DNA of 64,000 nucleotides from Pseudomonas serbica (lineage in GTDB: Bacteria > Pseudomonadota > Gammaproteobacteria > Pseudomonadales > Pseudomonadaceae), in contig NZ_JAQIYM010000003.1 in the NCBI RefSeq assembly GCF_028823535.1, forward strand, positions 248,001 to 312,000. The letters run 5' to 3'. The notes under the pieces are model-generated. The model was not told the DNA's origin. It worked only from the letters and a program-made list of their open reading frames with translations, and ran no database searches. Positions 29,041 through 38,638 of this stretch are shown here, piece after piece. Made by a program: the position numbers and the translations under genes. The first letter of the stretch is position 1; each line of letters starts with the position of its first letter.

Positions 29041-30051
29041 ATGTTTAGTTTTATTGCCCGCCGACTGGGGTTACTGATCCCCACGTTCTTCGGCATCACC
29101 TTGCTGACTTTCGCGCTGATTCGCATGATCCCTGGCGACCCCGTGGAAGTCATGATGGGCGAACGCAGAGTCGACCCGGAAATGCACGCTCAGGCAATGG
29201 AACGCCTAGGTCTGAACAAACCCCTGTATGCCCAGTACCTGGATTACATCGGCAAACTGGCCCACGGTGATCTCGGGGAATCCCTGCGTACCCGTGAAAG
29301 CGTCTGGAACGAGTTCACCTCCCTCTTCCCCGCAACCCTGGAACTGTCCATGGCCGCCCTGCTGTTCGCCGGCATCCTGGGCCTGCTGGCCGGGGTGATC
29401 GCAGCCCTCAAGCGAGGGTCCCTGTTCGACCATGGGGTGATGGGTGTCTCCCTCGCGGGATACTCGATGCCGATCTTCTGGTGGGGCCTGATCCTGATCA
29501 TGTTCTTCTCGGTATCCCTGGGCTGGACCCCGGTGTCCGGGCGGATCGACCTGCTCTATGACATCGAGCCGCGCACCGGCTTCATGCTGATCGATACGCT
29601 GCTGGCCGATGACGTCGGCGCATTCTTCGATGCCCTGCATCACCTGATCCTGCCGGCCATCGTGCTAGGCACCATCCCGCTGGCGGTGATTGCGCGCATG
29701 ACCCGTTCGTCGATGCTCGAAGTGCTGCGTGAAGACTACATCCGTACCGCCCGCGCCAAAGGCCTGTCGCCGTCGCGCGTGGTGTTCGTGCACGGCCTGC
29801 GCAACGCGCTGATTCCGGTACTGACCGTGGTTGGCCTGCAAGTCGGCACCCTGCTGGCAGGCGCTGTCCTGACCGAGACCATCTTCTCCTGGCCGGGCAT
29901 CGGCAAATGGCTGATCGAAGCCATTGGCGCCCGCGACTACCCCGTCGTACAAAACGGCATCCTGTTAATCGCCTGCCTGGTGATTCTGGTCAACTTCGTA
30001 GTGGACATCCTCTACGGCTTTGCCAACCCACGCATCCGTCATCAGCGCTGA
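29041..30051 (+). CDS. dppB: Dipeptide ABC transporter permease DppB
   Basis: A 336-aa permease with six helices and the family start MFSFIARRLGLLIPTFFGITLLTFALIRMIPGDP (in part). The EAA loop is EDYIRTARAKGLSPSRVVFVHGLRNALIPV. It forms the channel with DppC. Confidence 0.96.
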   Translation: MFSFIARRLGLLIPTFFGITLLTFALIRMIPGDPVEVMMGERRVDPEMHAQAMERLGLNKPLYAQYLDYIGKLAHGDLGESLRTRESVWNEFTSLFPATLELSMAALLFAGILGLLAGVIAALKRGSLFDHGVMGVSLAGYSMPIFWWGLILIMFFSVSLGWTPVSGRIDLLYDIEPRTGFMLIDTLLADDVGAFFDALHHLILPAIVLGTIPLAVIARMTRSSMLEVLREDYIRTARAKGLSPSRVVFVHGLRNALIPVLTVVGLQVGTLLAGAVLTETIFSWPGIGKWLIEAIGARDYPVVQNGILLIACLVILVNFVVDILYGFANPRIRHQR

Positions 30052-30062
30052 GGTCAATACCC

Positions 30063-30989
30063 ATGAGCACTCCAACATCCTCAGTAGCCACCGCCACGTC
30101 CGCCGTGGACCAAAGCTTGCTGTACCCGTCGCCGTACAAGGAATTCTGGCAAGCGTTTTCCAAGAACAAAGGTGCCGTTGCCGGCCTGATGTTCATGCTG
30201 CTGGTGATTTTCTGCGCCATCTTCGCCCCGTGGGTTGCCCCCCATGACCCGAGCGAGCAGTACCGCGACTTCCTGCTCACCCCGCCAGCCTGGCTGGAAG
30301 GCGGGCAGATCCAGTTCCTGCTGGGTACCGATGAACTGGGCCGCGACCTGCTGTCGCGCCTGATCCAGGGCTCGCGCCTGTCGCTGCTGATCGGCTTGTC
30401 GTCGGTGGTGATGTCGCTGATCCCGGGGATCCTGCTGGGTCTGTTCGCCGGTTTCTTCCCGAAAGCGGTCGGCCCGACCATCATGCGCCTGATGGACATC
30501 ATGCTGGCCCTGCCGTCCCTGCTGCTGGCCGTGGCGATCGTCGCCATCCTCGGCCCTGGCCTGATCAACACCGTGATCGCCATCGCCGTGGTGTCCCTGC
30601 CGTCCTACGTTCGCCTGACCCGCGCCGCGGTGATGGGCGAGCTGAACCGCGACTACGTGACCGCCGCGCGCCTGGCCGGTGCCGGCCTGCCACGCCTGAT
30701 GTTCGTGACCGTGCTGCCCAACTGCATGGCGCCGCTGATTGTCCAGGCGACTCTGAGCTTCTCCTCGGCGATTCTCGATGCCGCCGCACTGGGCTTCCTC
30801 GGCCTTGGCGTACAACCGCCAACTCCTGAGTGGGGCACCATGCTGGCTTCGGCCCGCGACTACATCGAACGCGCCTGGTGGGTCGTCAGCCTGCCTGGCT
30901 TGACCATTTTGCTCAGCGTGCTGGCAATCAACTTGATGGGTGACGGTCTGCGCGATGCGCTGGACCCGAAACTCAAGAACGCCGCCTGA
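30063..30989 (+). CDS. dppC: Dipeptide ABC transporter permease DppC
   Basis: A 308-aa permease. An N-terminal cytoplasmic tail precedes helix 1 ([20 protein letters not shown]). The BPD domain has [19 protein letters not shown] and the EAA loop [28 protein letters not shown] 30063 follows GAGG and lies 11 nt after dppB. Confidence 0.96.
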   Translation: MSTPTSSVATATSAVDQSLLYPSPYKEFWQAFSKNKGAVAGLMFMLLVIFCAIFAPWVAPHDPSEQYRDFLLTPPAWLEGGQIQFLLGTDELGRDLLSRLIQGSRLSLLIGLSSVVMSLIPGILLGLFAGFFPKAVGPTIMRLMDIMLALPSLLLAVAIVAILGPGLINTVIAIAVVSLPSYVRLTRAAVMGELNRDYVTAARLAGAGLPRLMFVTVLPNCMAPLIVQATLSFSSAILDAAALGFLGLGVQPPTPEWGTMLASARDYIERAWWVVSLPGLTILLSVLAINLMGDGLRDALDPKLKNAA

Positions 30990-30999
30990 GGAGATTCCA

Positions 31000-31968
31000 A
31001 TGTCACTGTTAGAAATCAAGAATCTCAACGTTCGCTTCGGCGACAAGAACGCTACGCCCGTAGTCGATGGCCTCGACCTCAAAGTCGACAAGGGCGAAGT
31101 GCTGGCCATCGTTGGCGAGTCGGGTTCGGGTAAATCCGTGACCATGATGGCGCTGATGGGCCTGATCGAGCATCCCGGCATCGTCACCGCCGACTCGCTC
31201 AGCTTCGACGGCAAGGACATGCTCAAGCTCAGCAACCGTCAGCGTCGGCAAATCGTCGGCAAAGACCTGTCGATGGTCTTCCAGGACCCGATGACCGCGC
31301 TCAACCCGAGCTACACCGTCGGTTTCCAGATCGAAGAAGTGCTGCGCCTGCACCTGAAAATGTCCGGCAAGGCTGCGCGCAAACGCGCCATCGAACTGCT
31401 GGAAAAAGTTGAGATCCCGGGCGCGGCCAGCCGAATGGACGCCTACCCGCACCAACTGTCCGGTGGCATGAGCCAGCGCGTCGCGATCGCCATGGCGATC
31501 GCCGGCGAGCCGAAACTGCTGATCGCCGACGAACCGACCACGGCGCTGGACGTAACGATCCAGGCGCAGATCATGGACCTGCTGCTGGCGTTGCAGAAAG
31601 AGCAGAACATGGGCCTGGTGCTGATCACCCACGACCTCGCGGTCGTGGCCGAAACCGCCCAGCGCGTCTGCGTGATGTACGCCGGCCAAGCGGTCGAAGT
31701 CGGTCAGGTGCCGCAATTGTTCGACATCCCGGCACACCCGTACAGCGAAGCGCTGCTCAAGGCGATTCCGGAACACAGCCTGGGCGCCTCGCGCCTGTCG
31801 ACCCTGCCGGGCATCGTGCCTGGCCGCTACGACCGTCCGCAGGGCTGCCTGCTGTCGCCGCGCTGCCCGTACGTGCAGGACAACTGCCGCGTGCAGCGCC
31901 CAAGCCTTGACCCGAAAAGCAACAGCCTCGCCCGCTGCTTCTACCCGCTGAACCAGGAGGTGGCGTAA
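31000..31968 (+). CDS. dppD: Dipeptide ABC transporter ATPase DppD
   Basis: A 322-aa ATPase. Walker A is GESGSGKSV, signature [14 protein letters not shown], Walker [15 protein letters not shown]. The C-terminal oligopeptide/dipeptide domain carries the Fe-S-type cysteine set ([22 protein letters not shown]). ATG 31000 follows TGAGGAG, 10 nt after dppC. Confidence 0.96.
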   Translation: MSLLEIKNLNVRFGDKNATPVVDGLDLKVDKGEVLAIVGESGSGKSVTMMALMGLIEHPGIVTADSLSFDGKDMLKLSNRQRRQIVGKDLSMVFQDPMTALNPSYTVGFQIEEVLRLHLKMSGKAARKRAIELLEKVEIPGAASRMDAYPHQLSGGMSQRVAIAMAIAGEPKLLIADEPTTALDVTIQAQIMDLLLALQKEQNMGLVLITHDLAVVAETAQRVCVMYAGQAVEVGQVPQLFDIPAHPYSEALLKAIPEHSLGASRLSTLPGIVPGRYDRPQGCLLSPRCPYVQDNCRVQRPSLDPKSNSLARCFYPLNQEVA

Positions 31969-32948
31969 TGGCCGTCGTACTTACCGCCCGCGACCTGACC
32001 CGTCACTACGAAGTGTCCCGTGGCCTGTTCAAGGGTCACGCAACCGTACGCGCCCTCAACGGCGTGTCGTTCGAACTGGAAGCCGGCAAGACCCTCGCCG
32101 TGGTGGGTGAGTCAGGGTGCGGCAAGTCCACCCTGGCCCGCGCCCTGACCCTGATCGAAGAGCCGTCCTCCGGCTCCCTGAAAATCGCCGGCCAGGAAGT
32201 CGCCGGTGCCGATAAGGCCCAGCGCAAGCAACTGCGCAAAGACGTGCAGATGGTGTTCCAGAGCCCGTACGCCTCGTTGAACCCACGGCAGAAAATCGGT
32301 GACCAGCTCGCAGAACCTTTGCTGATCAATACCAACCTGTCGGCCACCGAACGTCGCGAGAAAGTCCAGGCGATGATGAAGCAGGTGGGCCTGCGTCCTG
32401 AGCACTACCAGCGTTATCCGCACATGTTCTCCGGTGGCCAGCGCCAGCGTATTGCGCTGGCCCGGGCGATGATGCTGCAACCGAAAGTGCTGGTGGCGGA
32501 CGAACCGACCTCGGCGCTGGACGTGTCGATCCAGGCGCAGGTGCTCAACCTGTTCATGGACCTGCAGCAGGAGTTCAACACCGCCTACGTGTTCATCTCC
32601 CACAACCTGGCGGTGGTGCGCCACGTCGCCGATCACGTGATGGTGATGTACCTCGGCCGTCCGGTGGAAATGGGGCCCAAGGAAGACATCTACACCCGCC
32701 CCCTGCACCCATACACCCAGGCACTGTTGTCGGCCACTCCGACCATCCACCCGGATCCGGACAAACCGAAAATCAAGATCGTCGGCGAGTTGCCCAACCC
32801 GCTGAACCCACCACCCGGCTGCGCCTTCCACAAGCGCTGCCCATACGCCACCGAGCGTTGCAGCACTGAAGAGCCGGCCCTGCGCCTGCTCGACAGCCGC
32901 CAGGTGGCTTGCCACTACGCCGAGCAATTCCTCGACGGCGCGGCGTAA
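31968..32948 (+). CDS. dppF: Dipeptide ABC transporter ATPase DppF
   Basis: A 326-aa partner of DppD. Walker A GESGCGKST, signature FSGGQRQRIALARA, Walker B VLVADEPTSALDVS, C-terminal PPGCAFHKRCPYATERC. It overlaps dppD by one base (TAATG), so translation is coupled. Last gene of the operon. Confidence 0.96.
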   Translation: MAVVLTARDLTRHYEVSRGLFKGHATVRALNGVSFELEAGKTLAVVGESGCGKSTLARALTLIEEPSSGSLKIAGQEVAGADKAQRKQLRKDVQMVFQSPYASLNPRQKIGDQLAEPLLINTNLSATERREKVQAMMKQVGLRPEHYQRYPHMFSGGQRQRIALARAMMLQPKVLVADEPTSALDVSIQAQVLNLFMDLQQEFNTAYVFISHNLAVVRHVADHVMVMYLGRPVEMGPKEDIYTRPLHPYTQALLSATPTIHPDPDKPKIKIVGELPNPLNPPPGCAFHKRCPYATERCSTEEPALRLLDSRQVACHYAEQFLDGAA

Positions 32949-32953
32949 ACAAA

Positions 32954-32975
32954 CGCCCCGGTCAGCGGGGCGCTT
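32954..32975 (+). terminator. Terminator after dppF (first hairpin)
   Basis: CGCCCCG / CGGGGCG, 5-nt loop, starting 5 nt after the stop, followed by CTTG. Confidence 0.7.
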
Positions 32976-32984
32976 GAATCAGGC

Positions 32985-33035
32985 AAACCCCTTCTCTTTC
33001 GATTGCACATCAATCGAGGGAGCAGGGGTTTTCTT
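32985..33035 (+). terminator. Second hairpin after dppF
   Basis: A long imperfect stem: outer AAACCCC / GGGGTTT, inner TCGATTG / CAATCGA around CACAT, followed by TCTTTGGTTT. It makes a tandem terminator with the preceding one. Confidence 0.6.
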
Positions 33036-33176
33036 TGGTTTGCACAAGCCCACTGCCATTTCTGACAGTTACGCACGCCCCGCTGTTTTGTTTGAATCCT
33101 GTCGCAGAGCCCTGTGTCACGCGACGCAAGGCGTAGACACGGAAACATTCAAACGACAGGGACAGGTGCAAACATC

Positions 33177-34364
33177 ATGGAAATCCAAGCAACAGACGGA
33201 AACGCTGGTCAGCTAGACCCAGTATTCGGTGATTTTGGCCAAATCAGACCCGACTTTTTGGCCGGCTCGGTCAGGGCCGTTGTGTTATCGGCTGAAGGTG
33301 AACTGACCTACGCGACTCGGCAGGGACAGGGTTTCACTCTGTACCGCACCGATTCTGACGGCATCAAGGACGAGGCGTTCGGCCACGACGGCAACACCGG
33401 TGAGTGGCGGTTTGTCTGCGGTAAACAGGCAACGCCGGTGCGCTTGCTACTGCAGGACGATCGCAAGATCCTGGTGATCGGTGAGACCCAGGAAGCCGAC
33501 GGTATCCGCCGGGCCGCACTGCGACGCTTTCATGCCAATGGCAGCCCGGACCTGGTCTTCGGCAGTGTCGTCATTCCAGTCGCACAGCATGATTATTCCC
33601 AAGTGGAGCTGATCGACGGTTGCCTGCAGGATGATGGAAAGGTGCTCGTGTCGTTCACCTATTACATCAGTGATTCCCAAGGGGCACTGCTGGCGCGCTT
33701 GTACAGTAACGGTGAACTGGATACCGGATTCGGCAACGGCGGGTTCCTCGAGATCGAAAGCGAGGGCGATTTCATCCAGCTCAGTAGCGTGGTGATTCAA
33801 GACGGAAAAATCGTTGTGGGGGGGACCACCCTATCCGGTCAGCTGGTTCTGGCCCGTTATGATCTGCAAGGGCGAATCGATAGCCAGTTTGGTGTCGATG
33901 GTTTTGCTTTCTACGCATCAACCGATGGCTCACTCAGGATGCGTCAGCTCATCCCACAGGCGGATGGCAAGCTGGTATGTGCTGGCGGCCTGCAGGAGAC
34001 CCTGGGCATGGTGATGAGGTTTACCGCAGACGGTCGCCCGGACAAGGAGTGGAATGGCGGTCGTCCTGTATTGACCGACACCGGTCCTGAAACATTCTGG
34101 AGAGCCTTGGCCCAGCAGCCGGACGGGGAGATTGTCGTGGTCGGTCACAACCGGGCGCTGCATATCCTCGCTGGCAGGTTGTTGCCCAATGGCAAACCTG
34201 ACGCTCGCTTCGGCAGGACCGGGACCGGATGGATATCCTTTGGTCCTTCAGGGGGAGTGGCGTGGGATGTGAAGGTGCAGAGCGCGGCCAGAATGATCGT
34301 TGGCGCCGAGGCGGTCATCGACATCGGTCATCACGGCCCGGTGGTCTACGGGCTGCAAGCCTGA
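33177..34364 (+). CDS. Delta-60-repeat protein of unknown function
   Basis: A 395-aa protein built from about seven repeats of 50-60 residues. Each has an LDxxFGxxG-like motif: LDPVFGDFGQ, DEAFGHDG, DLVFGSV, LDTGFGNGGF, IDSQFGVDGF, PDKEWNGG and PDARFGRTGT. Strands such as QDDGKVLVSFTYY, QDGKIVVGGTT and QADGKLVCAGG lie between them. This is the delta-60 repeat, which predicts a beta-propeller-like fold. No signal peptide. No catalytic motif is visible and function is unknown. ATG 33177 was chosen because the protein then starts just before the first repeat. It follows two dpp terminators and ends at a REPIN, so it is a single-gene unit. Confidence 0.75.
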   Translation: MEIQATDGNAGQLDPVFGDFGQIRPDFLAGSVRAVVLSAEGELTYATRQGQGFTLYRTDSDGIKDEAFGHDGNTGEWRFVCGKQATPVRLLLQDDRKILVIGETQEADGIRRAALRRFHANGSPDLVFGSVVIPVAQHDYSQVELIDGCLQDDGKVLVSFTYYISDSQGALLARLYSNGELDTGFGNGGFLEIESEGDFIQLSSVVIQDGKIVVGGTTLSGQLVLARYDLQGRIDSQFGVDGFAFYASTDGSLRMRQLIPQADGKLVCAGGLQETLGMVMRFTADGRPDKEWNGGRPVLTDTGPETFWRALAQQPDGEIVVVGHNRALHILAGRLLPNGKPDARFGRTGTGWISFGPSGGVAWDVKVQSAARMIVGAEAVIDIGHHGPVVYGLQA

Positions 34365-34374
34365 GCCCGGCTTC

Positions 34375-34466
34375 CTGCAGGAGCGAGCTTGCTCGCGAAG
34401 GCGGACTGTCAGTCGCTTATGATGCTGACGGATATGACGCCTTCGCGAGCAAGCTCGCTCCTACAG
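34375..34466. repeat. REPIN
   Basis: Left arm CTGCAGGAGCGAGCTTGCTC (from 34375) and right arm CGAGCAAGCTCGCTCCTACA (to about 34465). The arms extend inward through CGCGAAGGCG/CGCCTTCGCG, so nearly 29 bp pair. Confidence 0.88.
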
Positions 34467-34501
34467 TGGGTCCGGCGCAAGGGTTTGGTAGGGTCTGCGA
34501 T

Positions 34502-34759
34502 TTACGTCTGGCTGTCGCCTTCGTCAACATCATCGGAGTCCGGTTCATCGGTGGTCGAGTCATCATCGTTGTCGGCACCACCCTGCCCCTTGTCGCCCGG
34601 TTCCGATTCGGACTTGGCGATCATCAGCTCGCCGTGGGTCCCCTGCCCGCTCGACGCCTGGGTTTCATGATCCTCACACTCTGCCCAGACCGCCGAACTG
34701 CCGAGGGCCAGCATCACCAATACCTTCAACAGCAACACAACGCGTAGCAATCTGTTCAT
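34502..34759 (-). CDS. Small acidic exported protein, unknown
   Basis: An 85-aa protein with a clear signal peptide (MNRLLRVVLLLKVLVMLALG..AVWA) and a mature part of about 60 residues. The mature part is very acidic at the C-terminus (DNDDDSTTDEPDSDDVDEGD) and has one Cys in ECEDHE. Low complexity and disorder are expected, perhaps metal (Ca2+) binding. I do not recognise a family. ATG 34759 follows AAGGA at 11 nt; an ATG at 34771 is also in frame but abuts the ribosome site. Confidence 0.6.
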   Translation of the reverse strand: MNRLLRVVLLLKVLVMLALGSSAVWAECEDHETQASSGQGTHGELMIAKSESEPGDKGQGGADNDDDSTTDEPDSDDVDEGDSQT

Positions 34760-34922
34760 AGCCGAATCCATCCTTTCGTGGAGTGCCTGTCTGGCGCTGA
34801 TTAAATCTAGTTCCAATCACCAGGGTTCACCAAATAGGACGCTAACGACCGGTCGGAAATGCCGAGAAAGGTGAGACTGGTTTTGAATAAGGGTTATACC
34901 CAAACTCAATAACAACACCGTC

Positions 34923-35018
34923 CAGTGTGGGAGCGGGCTTGCTCGCGAAGAGTCCATCACACCCAATATCCATGTCGACTGACACTCCGCTTTCGCGAGC
35001 AAGCCCGCTCCCACACTG
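34923..35018. repeat. REPIN
   Basis: The two 27-nt arms, CAGTGTGGGAGCGGGCTTGC... (34923-34949) and its complement (34992-35018), are perfect inverted repeats, so this copy looks recent. Confidence 0.9.
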
Positions 35019-35032
35019 AACCGCGCACCAAC

Positions 35033-35065
35033 AAAAAACCCCGCAGCTTTCGCAACGGGGTTTTT
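35033..35065 (-). terminator. Terminator after prfC
   Basis: AAAAAACCCCG / CGGGGTTTTT with a 12-nt loop. Symmetric, so it can work in both directions. Confidence 0.9.
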
Positions 35066-35083
35066 GGTGTTTCAACTCAAAGC

Positions 35084-36667
35084 TTAGTGATGCTCACGCG
35101 TCGCACGGAATTTCACGTCCGGCCAGCGCTCTTCCATCAGGGCCAGGTTGACCCGCGTAGGCGCGAGGTAGGTCAGGTGACCGCCGCCGTCCAGTGCCAG
35201 GTTTTCCACGGCCTTGTTGGTGAATTCCTCAAGCTTCTTCTTGTCGCTGCATTCGATCCAGCGCGCGGAATAAACGGTGATCGGCTCGTAGGAGCACTCG
35301 ACCTTGTATTCCTCTTTCAGGCGGCTGGCGACCACGTCGAACTGCAGCACACCGACGGCGCCGAGGATGATGTCGTTGCTGCGTTCCGGGAAGAACACCT
35401 GGGTCGCGCCTTCTTCGGCCAGTTGCTGCAGGCCCTGGCGCAGTTGCTTGGATTTCAGCGGGTCTTTCAGGCGTACGCGGCGGAACAGTTCCGGGGCGAA
35501 GTGCGGGATGCCGGTGAAGCCCAGGACTTCGCCTTCGCTGAAGGTGTCGCCGATCTGGATGGTGCCGTGGTTGTGCAGGCCGATGATGTCGCCGGCAAAC
35601 GCTTCTTCCAGTTGCTCACGCTCGGAGGAGAAGAAGGTCAGCGCGTCGCCGATCCGTACGTCCTTGCCGGTGCGCACGTGGCGCATCTTCATGCCCTTCT
35701 CGTACTTGCCCGAGCAGATACGCATGAACGCGATACGGTCGCGGTGTTTCGGGTCCATGTTCGCCTGGATCTTGAAGATGAAGCCCGAGAACTTCTCTTC
35801 CACCGGTTCCACGGTGCGCTCGTTGGCTACACGCGCCAGTGGGCGCGGCGCCCAATCGACGACGGCGTCGAGGACGTGGTCGACACCGAAGTTGCCCAGT
35901 GCCGTACCGAAGAACACCGGGGTCAGCTGACCGTCGAGGAACTCCTGCTGGTTGAACTCGTGGCAGGCGCCCTGCACCAGTTCCAGCTGTTCGATGAAAC
36001 GCTCGTACTCGTCACCCAGGTGGGCGCGGGCTTCATCGGAATCGAGTTTCTCGATGATCTTGGTTTCGGTGCGCTCGTGGCCGTGACCGGCTGTGTAGAC
36101 GATGATGTAATCGTCGGCCAGGTGGTACACGCCTTTGAAGTCGCGGTAGCAGCCGATCGGCCAGGTGATCGGCGCGGCCTTGATCTTGAGGACCGCTTCG
36201 ATTTCGTCGAGCAGTTCGATCGGGTCGCGGATGTCACGGTCGAGTTTGTTGATGAAGCTGACGATCGGCGTGTCACGCAGACGGCAGACGTCCATCAGGG
36301 CGATGGTCCGCGGCTCTACACCCTTACCGCCGTCGAGGACCATCAAGGCCGAGTCCACCGCCGTCAGGGTGCGATAGGTGTCTTCGGAGAAGTCTTCGTG
36401 GCCCGGGGTGTCGAGCAGGTTGATCATGTGCTCGCGATACGGGAACTGCATGACCGACGTGGTAATGGAAATACCCCGTTGTTTTTCCATTTCCATCCAG
36501 TCGGAGGTGGCATGGCGGTCGGATTTACGAGATTTCACCGTACCGGCTACCGCAATCGCCTTGCCCATCAGCAGGAGCTTCTCGGTGATAGTGGTCTTAC
36601 CGGCATCGGGGTGGGAAATAATGGCGAAAGTGCGGCGTTTCGCGACTTCGGCGGCCTGTTTGGTCAT
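35084..36667 (-). CDS. prfC: Peptide chain release factor 3
   Basis: GTPase that removes RF1/RF2 from the ribosome after peptide release. It has 527 aa, normal for RF3. G1 is [11 protein letters not shown]2 region [14 protein letters not shown]3 DTPGHEDF, G4 NKLDRD. It stands alone. A perfect -10 hexamer TATAAT lies at 36711-36706 on the minus strand, about 40 nt upstream of the start. Confidence 0.98.
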   Translation of the reverse strand: MTKQAAEVAKRRTFAIISHPDAGKTTITEKLLLMGKAIAVAGTVKSRKSDRHATSDWMEMEKQRGISITTSVMQFPYREHMINLLDTPGHEDFSEDTYRTLTAVDSALMVLDGGKGVEPRTIALMDVCRLRDTPIVSFINKLDRDIRDPIELLDEIEAVLKIKAAPITWPIGCYRDFKGVYHLADDYIIVYTAGHGHERTETKIIEKLDSDEARAHLGDEYERFIEQLELVQGACHEFNQQEFLDGQLTPVFFGTALGNFGVDHVLDAVVDWAPRPLARVANERTVEPVEEKFSGFIFKIQANMDPKHRDRIAFMRICSGKYEKGMKMRHVRTGKDVRIGDALTFFSSEREQLEEAFAGDIIGLHNHGTIQIGDTFSEGEVLGFTGIPHFAPELFRRVRLKDPLKSKQLRQGLQQLAEEGATQVFFPERSNDIILGAVGVLQFDVVASRLKEEYKVECSYEPITVYSARWIECSDKKKLEEFTNKAVENLALDGGGHLTYLAPTRVNLALMEERWPDVKFRATREHH

Positions 36668-36995
36668 GGGAAATCGCCTGGCAGGTGATTCAAAAAAGGG
36701 CGCAGATTATAGCCCAAGTTGAGTCAATAACCGAACCGTTGAGCACATCAGGGGTGGCCAAATGCTGCCTTAGATGGGAACCTTTTAAAGCACGGAGACG
36801 TCCACTCCCCCGTAACGACCACTCGTCGGGGGCCTGAAACACCCGCATTTCAGCCTGACGAGGCTGTGCTCATGGCTCGATTGCAGGCCGTTTTACCGGC
36901 CTGTTCGAGCTGCTTCTCGCGATCATTTTTTCGGCAGCCAGGAATGGCGTTGCCACGCGAAAAAGTGTTCGCCGACTGAAAAAAGGAGTCCGCCT
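36668..36995. other. Divergent intergenic region prfC / opu operon
   Basis: A 328-bp gap with the prfC -10 element (36706-36711) and a small inverted repeat AGGCCG/CGGCCT near 36886-36903. It also carries the GTG start context of the opu permease (AAAAAAGGAG). No gene is recognised. Confidence 0.5.
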
Positions 36996-37712
36996 GTGGC
37001 TATTCGCTATGGCAAAGGGCTGATAGGAGGCGCGCTGGTAATCGCCCTCCTGGCCCTGCTGGTCCACTGGATCGGCATCAACACGATCGAACACTACCGC
37101 GACGATTTGTTGTTTTACCTGCAAGCTCATCTGATTCTCGTCCTCGCGTCCATGCTGGCCGCCCTCGTTGTGGGCATCCCCGCCGGCATCTTCCTCAGCC
37201 GCCCGAGCATGGTGGGCCGCGCTGAGCGCTTCATGCAGCTCTTCAACATCGGCAACACCGTGCCGCCTCTCGCCGTACTGGCCATCGCCCTGGGCATCCT
37301 CGGCATCGGCAGTGGCCCCGCGATCTTCGCCCTGTTCCTCGCTTCGTTGCTGCCGATCGTGCGCAACACCTACGAAGGCCTGAAAAACGTCCAGGGTTCG
37401 CTCAAGGAAGCAGCCGTCGGCATCGGCATGACGCCGTCTCAGGTGCTGTGGCGGGTCGAACTGCCAAACGCCGTGCCGATCATCATCGGCGGCGTTCGCG
37501 TGGCCCTGGCGATCAACGTCGGTACCGCGCCCTTGTCGTTCCTGATCGGCGCCAACAGTCTGGGCAGCCTGATCTTCCCCGGCATCGCCCTGAACAACCA
37601 GCCGCAACTGCTGCTGGGCGCAGCTTGCACCGCCCTGCTGGCGTTGCTGCTCGATGGCCTGGTGACGCTCGCCAGCCGTCTCTGGCTCGAACGCGGTCTG
37701 CGCCCGTCTTAA
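36996..37712 (+). CDS. OpuC-type osmoprotectant ABC transporter permease 1
   Basis: A 238-aa permease with about six helices. It has MQLFNIGNTVPPLAVLAIAL and the EAA-type loop KEAAVGIGMTPSQVLWRVELPN. It imports glycine betaine, choline, carnitine or proline betaine. GTG 36996 follows AAGGAG at 7 nt. First gene of a permease / binding protein / permease / ATPase operon, the order seen in Pseudomonas opuC loci. Confidence 0.92.
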   Translation: MAIRYGKGLIGGALVIALLALLVHWIGINTIEHYRDDLLFYLQAHLILVLASMLAALVVGIPAGIFLSRPSMVGRAERFMQLFNIGNTVPPLAVLAIALGILGIGSGPAIFALFLASLLPIVRNTYEGLKNVQGSLKEAAVGIGMTPSQVLWRVELPNAVPIIIGGVRVALAINVGTAPLSFLIGANSLGSLIFPGIALNNQPQLLLGAACTALLALLLDGLVTLASRLWLERGLRPS

Positions 37713-37732
37713 GCCTCGGCAAAGGAATCATC

Positions 37733-38626
37733 ATGAAGACATCAAGCTTTTTACTAGGCTGCGTCCTGCTGTTCGCAGGATTTGCCCAAGCCGCGGAAAA
37801 ACCGCTGATCCGCATCGGCGCCCGGGTGTTCACCGAACAGACACTGCTGGCGGAAATCACCTCCCAGTACCTGCGATCCAAAGGTTATGAAACCCAAGTG
37901 ACCGCAGGCCTGGGCAGCAACCTTGCCCGCAGTGCCCAGGAAAGCGGTCAGTTGGACATGCTCTGGGAATACACCGGCGTGTCGTTGGTGGCCTACAACC
38001 ATGTCGACGAAAAACTCGACAGCGAACAGTCCTACGCCCGAGTCAAAGAACTCGACGGCAAAAAAGGACTCGTCTGGCTCACTCCGTCGAAATTCAGCAA
38101 CACCTACGCGCTGGCCCTGCCGAAAAACGTCGCGGATGAGTACCCGCAGATCAACACCATCAGTGAACTGAACACAGTGCTGCGCAAAGAAGCCGAGACC
38201 AACAATCTGGTGGCGCTGGATACCGAATTCGCCAACCGTTCGGACGGTCTGGATGGCATGGTCAAGCTCTACGACATGAACCTGACCCGCAAAAACATCC
38301 GCCAGATGGACGCCGGTCTGGTCTACACCGCCCTGCGCAACGGCCAGGTGTTTGCCGGCCTGGTCTACACCACCGATGGTCGCTTGAACGCCTTCAAGCT
38401 CAAGCTCCTGGAAGACGACAAGCATTACTTCCCCGACTACACCGCAGCGCCCGTGGTTCGCCAGGCTTACCTCAATGAGCATCCGCAACTGGCCGAACAA
38501 CTCAAGCCCCTGGCTGAACTGTTCGACGACAACACCATGCGCGAGCTCAACGCGCGGGTCGATGTCGATCACCAGAGCCCTTCGGCCGTTGCCGCAGATT
38601 TCCTGCGCCAGCATCCAATCAAATAA
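37733..38626 (+). CDS. OpuC-type osmoprotectant-binding protein
   Basis: A 297-aa periplasmic binding protein. The signal peptide is MKTSSFLLGCVLLFAGFAQA; FAGFAQA lacks the lipobox Cys, so it is soluble. The OpuAC fold shows IRIGARVFTEQTLLAEITSQYL, MLWEYTGVSL and RKNIRQMDAGLVYTALRNGQVFAG (in segments). It binds quaternary amines for the flanking permeases. ATG 37733 follows AAAGGA. Confidence 0.93.
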   Translation: MKTSSFLLGCVLLFAGFAQAAEKPLIRIGARVFTEQTLLAEITSQYLRSKGYETQVTAGLGSNLARSAQESGQLDMLWEYTGVSLVAYNHVDEKLDSEQSYARVKELDGKKGLVWLTPSKFSNTYALALPKNVADEYPQINTISELNTVLRKEAETNNLVALDTEFANRSDGLDGMVKLYDMNLTRKNIRQMDAGLVYTALRNGQVFAGLVYTTDGRLNAFKLKLLEDDKHYFPDYTAAPVVRQAYLNEHPQLAEQLKPLAELFDDNTMRELNARVDVDHQSPSAVAADFLRQHPIK

Positions 38627-38638
38627 GGAGGAAAAGCC

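Larger units (their letters stand above)
34760..35083. other. Intergenic region with REPIN and terminator
   Basis: A 324-bp gap holding the leader of the small exported protein, a REPIN (34923-35018) and the prfC terminator (35033-35065). No further gene seen. Confidence 0.6.

Noticed and set aside
36870..37607. 245-codon minus-strand frame opposite the opu permease
   Set aside because: Antisense shadow; the plus-strand permease has a ribosome site, helices and operon partners.
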